Origin: Rhodococcus sp. P-2
Lineage (GTDB): Bacteria; Actinomycetota; Actinomycetes; Mycobacteriales; Mycobacteriaceae
Length of the DNA: 64,000 bases
Direction of reading: 5' to 3'
Assembly (NCBI RefSeq): GCF_016598535.1
Contig: NZ_CP066779.1
Span: forward strand, 2,294,001 to 2,358,000
In this document: positions 62,262 to 64,000 of the stretch, one piece after another
Numbering within the stretch: position 1 is the first letter of the stretch
How the letters are laid out: every line of letters begins with the position of its first letter
Made by a program: the position numbers and the translations under genes
Notes under the pieces: generated by a model
Database searches by the model: none
Told to the model about the DNA's origin: nothing
Seen by the model: only the letters and a program-made list of their open reading frames with translations

Positions 62262-62313
62262 CTTACAGATGTAAGTCACCCTTACAGGTGTAAGTCAGCC
62301 TTACGCTCGTAAG
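62262..62313. promoter_or_regulatory. Three tandem TetR operators, CTTAC-N4-GTAAG
   Basis: CTTACAGATGTAAG (62262-62275), CTTACAGGTGTAAG (62281-62294) and CTTACGCTCGTAAG (62300-62313). Starts are spaced exactly 19 bp apart. All lie in the gap between the divergent TetR gene (62226) and the reductase gene (62336). Confidence 0.8.
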
Positions 62314-62335
62314 GCGCTCGCGAAAGGAGATCACG

Positions 62336-62710
62336 ATGCCGTTGCCGAGATGGTGGGGACACGTCAACAAGCGAGTGTTCAACCCGCGAGCGATCTCGAG
62401 CGGGAAGTGGCCGGTACTGACACACGTCGGACGCACATCCGGGACGACCTATCAGACGCCTCTCGACGCCTATCCGGTCGACGGCGGCTACGTCTTCATC
62501 CTGGTGTACGGATCAGGCTCGGACTGGGTGCAGAACGTCTTGAAAGCGGGGAGCGCTCGACTGTCGGTCGACGAGACGGAGGTGAGCCTCGGCGCCCCGC
62601 GCCTCGCCGCGAAAGACGAAGCATTTCAAGCACTTTCCTCAGACGTGTCCCAACCCCCGAGGATGCTCCGCATCACCGAGCATCTCCGGATGGATCTGAT
62701 CACGGCTTGA
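62336..62710 (+). CDS. Ddn-type deazaflavin (F420)-dependent nitroreductase-family protein
   Basis: 124 residues. PVLTHVGRTSGTTYQTPLDA is the family's hallmark strand-turn that holds F420, followed by GGYVFILVYGSGSDWVQNVL and KAGSARLSV. This is the small split-barrel family of Ddn, the pretomanid-activating enzyme; relatives reduce quinones and nitro compounds. It is shorter than Ddn (151) at the N-terminus. A GGAG-type site (AAAGGAGAT) precedes ATG 62336. Under the three TetR operators, so its expression should be inducible. Confidence 0.88.
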   Translation: MPLPRWWGHVNKRVFNPRAISSGKWPVLTHVGRTSGTTYQTPLDAYPVDGGYVFILVYGSGSDWVQNVLKAGSARLSVDETEVSLGAPRLAAKDEAFQALSSDVSQPPRMLRITEHLRMDLITA

Positions 62711-62719
62711 ACCTGCTCG

Positions 62720-63271
62720 TCACGCGAGGACCTCGCGCACGGCGGACCTGACTTCGTCCATGCTGCAACCGGATTCGATCAGTTCTGTACCCGTATGCAC
62801 GAGCGAGTTGATCAACTTCGCGGTGAGCTTGGGGTCCGACACACCGCGGAGACGGAGTGCCTCGACCAGTGGAAGCACAAGACTGTCGTGCATTTCCATG
62901 ATCCGCGAATCTCGAAACGTTTGCGGGGTCAGCGTCGCCAGCGCTCCGACTATCGCATGCTCCCCGTCGGCAACCAATTGCAAATTTGCTTCGACGTACG
63001 CCCATACCGGATCGTCGGCGCCTGCCATCGCCTCGACGATCTTGTCGTTCCAGCGCGGGAACATGTCTTCGACGACAGCGCTGAGGAGATCCTCTCGGGA
63101 CCGGAAATAGTGGTAGGCACTCGACCTGGCGAGCCCGGCCTTCGCTGCAACCTCACCGAGCCCCGGCGGCCGGTCCGGGGTCTCGGACAGAAGAGCGTGT
63201 GCAGCGTCGAGGAGAGAACGGCGCTGAGCAGCGCGATGCTCGGCCACAGTGGGGGCATCGATCCTCGGCAC
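62720..63271 (-). CDS. TetR-family regulator
   Basis: 183 residues from GTG 63271 with GGAGGAG upstream. HTH: GLGEVAAKAGLARSSAYHYF followed by RSREDLLSAVVEDMF. The effector region WAYVEANLQLVADGEHAIVG and GSCSMDEVR-type tail do not identify a ligand. It lies 27 bp downstream of the ABC ATPase gene on the same strand, so it is probably the last gene of that operon and regulates it, an arrangement common for exporters. Convergent with the Ddn-like gene. Confidence 0.88.
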   Translation of the reverse strand: MPRIDAPTVAEHRAAQRRSLLDAAHALLSETPDRPPGLGEVAAKAGLARSSAYHYFRSREDLLSAVVEDMFPRWNDKIVEAMAGADDPVWAYVEANLQLVADGEHAIVGALATLTPQTFRDSRIMEMHDSLVLPLVEALRLRGVSDPKLTAKLINSLVHTGTELIESGCSMDEVRSAVREVLA

Positions 63272-63298
63272 CGAATCTCCTCCAGTCCTCTTGCGGGC

Positions 63299-63985
63299 TT
63301 ACTCGCTCTGACGCAATCGACCGTCAACCATTTCGAGGATGCGGTCGCAGTGCCCGAGCACGTCGTGATCGTGGGTCACCATGATCGTAGCGACGCCTGC
63401 TTCATGAGTTTCGCGCGAGAGCAGTTCAACCACTTCGTGGCTGCGCTTGCGGTCGAGAGCAGCCGTCGGCTCGTCGACGAGCAGGAGCGAGGGGTTACTC
63501 ATCAGTGCCCGAGCGATACCCACACGTTGACGTTCGCCTCCGGAGAGCTGCCCGGGCCGGCGATCGGCACGGTGACTCATACCGACCGAGTCGAGCAGTT
63601 CATCGGCGGCGCGTCCGGGCCGCCCCGTAATCTTGGCAACCAGCCGAAGCTGATCACGCGCCGTCAACGCCGGAATAAGGTTTCCGGATTGAAAGACGAA
63701 TCCGATCTTGTCTCGCCGGAGTTCGGCCAGGGCACGGGCCGGCATGGCCGTGACGTCGGCGCCGTCTATGACGACCGACCCACTCGAGGTACGCGCGAGG
63801 CCGCCTGCGACAGCGAGCAAGCTCGACTTGCCAGCGCCCGACGGCCCGACGATCGCGACGAGTTCCCCGCGCCGGACGTCGAGATTCACGTCGTCGAGGG
63901 CGAGCACGGTGGAGTCACCGTCACCGAAACGAAGACAGACCGCGGCCAATGTCAATCCGGTAGTGGTCTTTTCGACTGTGGTCAT
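63299..63985 (-). CDS. ABC transporter ATPase, MacB/LolD type
   Basis: 228 residues. Walker A GPSGAGKSS at 47-55, FVFQSGNLIPALTARDQLRL (Q-loop), signature LSGGERQRVGIARALMSNPS, Walker B LLLVDEPTAALD, and VTHDHDVLGHCDRILEMVDG. This is the ATPase class that pairs with FtsX-like permeases of MacB, LolCDE and antimicrobial-peptide exporters. The permease partner is not in the window; it should lie upstream past 64000 or elsewhere. ATG 63985 has GGGAGAA upstream. A TetR gene follows in the same direction. Confidence 0.9.
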   Translation of the reverse strand: MTTVEKTTTGLTLAAVCLRFGDGDSTVLALDDVNLDVRRGELVAIVGPSGAGKSSLLAVAGGLARTSSGSVVIDGADVTAMPARALAELRRDKIGFVFQSGNLIPALTARDQLRLVAKITGRPGRAADELLDSVGMSHRADRRPGQLSGGERQRVGIARALMSNPSLLLVDEPTAALDRKRSHEVVELLSRETHEAGVATIMVTHDHDVLGHCDRILEMVDGRLRQSE

Positions 63986-64000
63986 CGGTTTTCTCCCAAC

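Overview
The window is high-GC actinobacterial DNA and reads as chromosome of a Rhodococcus, most likely of the R. erythropolis group. Three signs point there. The 3-ketosteroid delta1-dehydrogenase at 19590 has 510 residues, and Tyr119, Tyr318, Tyr487 and Gly491 fall exactly where they are described for R. erythropolis KstD1. There are KshA, FadA5-like and FadE34-like steroid genes. Many enzymes belong to F420- and mycofactocin-linked families typical of Mycobacteriales. No tRNA, rRNA, CRISPR array, insertion sequence or prophage was seen, and no gene-free stretch exceeds about 300 bp.

Layout. 0-9 kb: regulators, then two divergent cassettes each pairing an acyl-CoA ligase with an F420-type luciferase-like enzyme (plus SDR or SnoaL-fold genes). 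9-12 kb: an SOS-box-preceded 13E12/HNH gene, a small acidic protein and a mycofactocin-type SDR. 11.7-18.6 kb: a minus-strand beta-oxidation operon (FadA5-like thiolase, fused acyl-CoA dehydrogenase, Ltp-type thiolase, MaoC hydratase, thioesterase, SDR), followed by a TetR gene and divergent kstD. 21-24.6 kb: small F420/FMN enzymes, an SMP-30 protein and an ArsR-AHSA1 pair. 24.6-31 kb: glutamine-synthetase-like gene, HsaA-like oxygenase, kshA with a co-translated Cys protein, SDRs and a SnoaL protein. 31-36 kb: miscellaneous hydrolases.

36-62 kb is a histidine-catabolism region. It holds hutC and NAD-glutamate dehydrogenase; an IclR-linked operon of hutH, a HisC-like aminotransferase and a GlcD-like FAD oxidase; the permease-hutU-hutI-hutG operon; and an operon coding for a second HutH-family lyase with a betaine-type ABC importer. 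CTGTATATACAG-type palindromes lie between the -35 and -10 of the hut operon and of the second-lyase operon, and a related sequence sits inside a large dyad before the glutamate dehydrogenase. This suggests one HutC regulon from uptake down to glutamate. A separate palindrome (GTCTC-TAT-C-AGAC) marks the IclR gene and the hutH operon.

The most interesting system is the second lyase operon (56.3-61.5 kb). Its lyase has Gly-Thr-Gly where ammonia-lyases have the Ala/Cys-Ser-Gly that forms the MIO electrophile, and it is apparently co-transcribed with an importer of the quaternary-amine family. I infer a trimethylammonium-lyase for hercynine or ergothioneine (histidine betaines), feeding urocanate or its thio-analogue toward the hut pathway. 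The hutH-aminotransferase-oxidase operon may similarly salvage imidazole-lactate/pyruvate through histidine. Both are hypotheses from sequence and context. 62-64 kb holds a TetR gene with three tandem operators facing a Ddn-type reductase, and a TetR-ABC pair cut off by the window edge.
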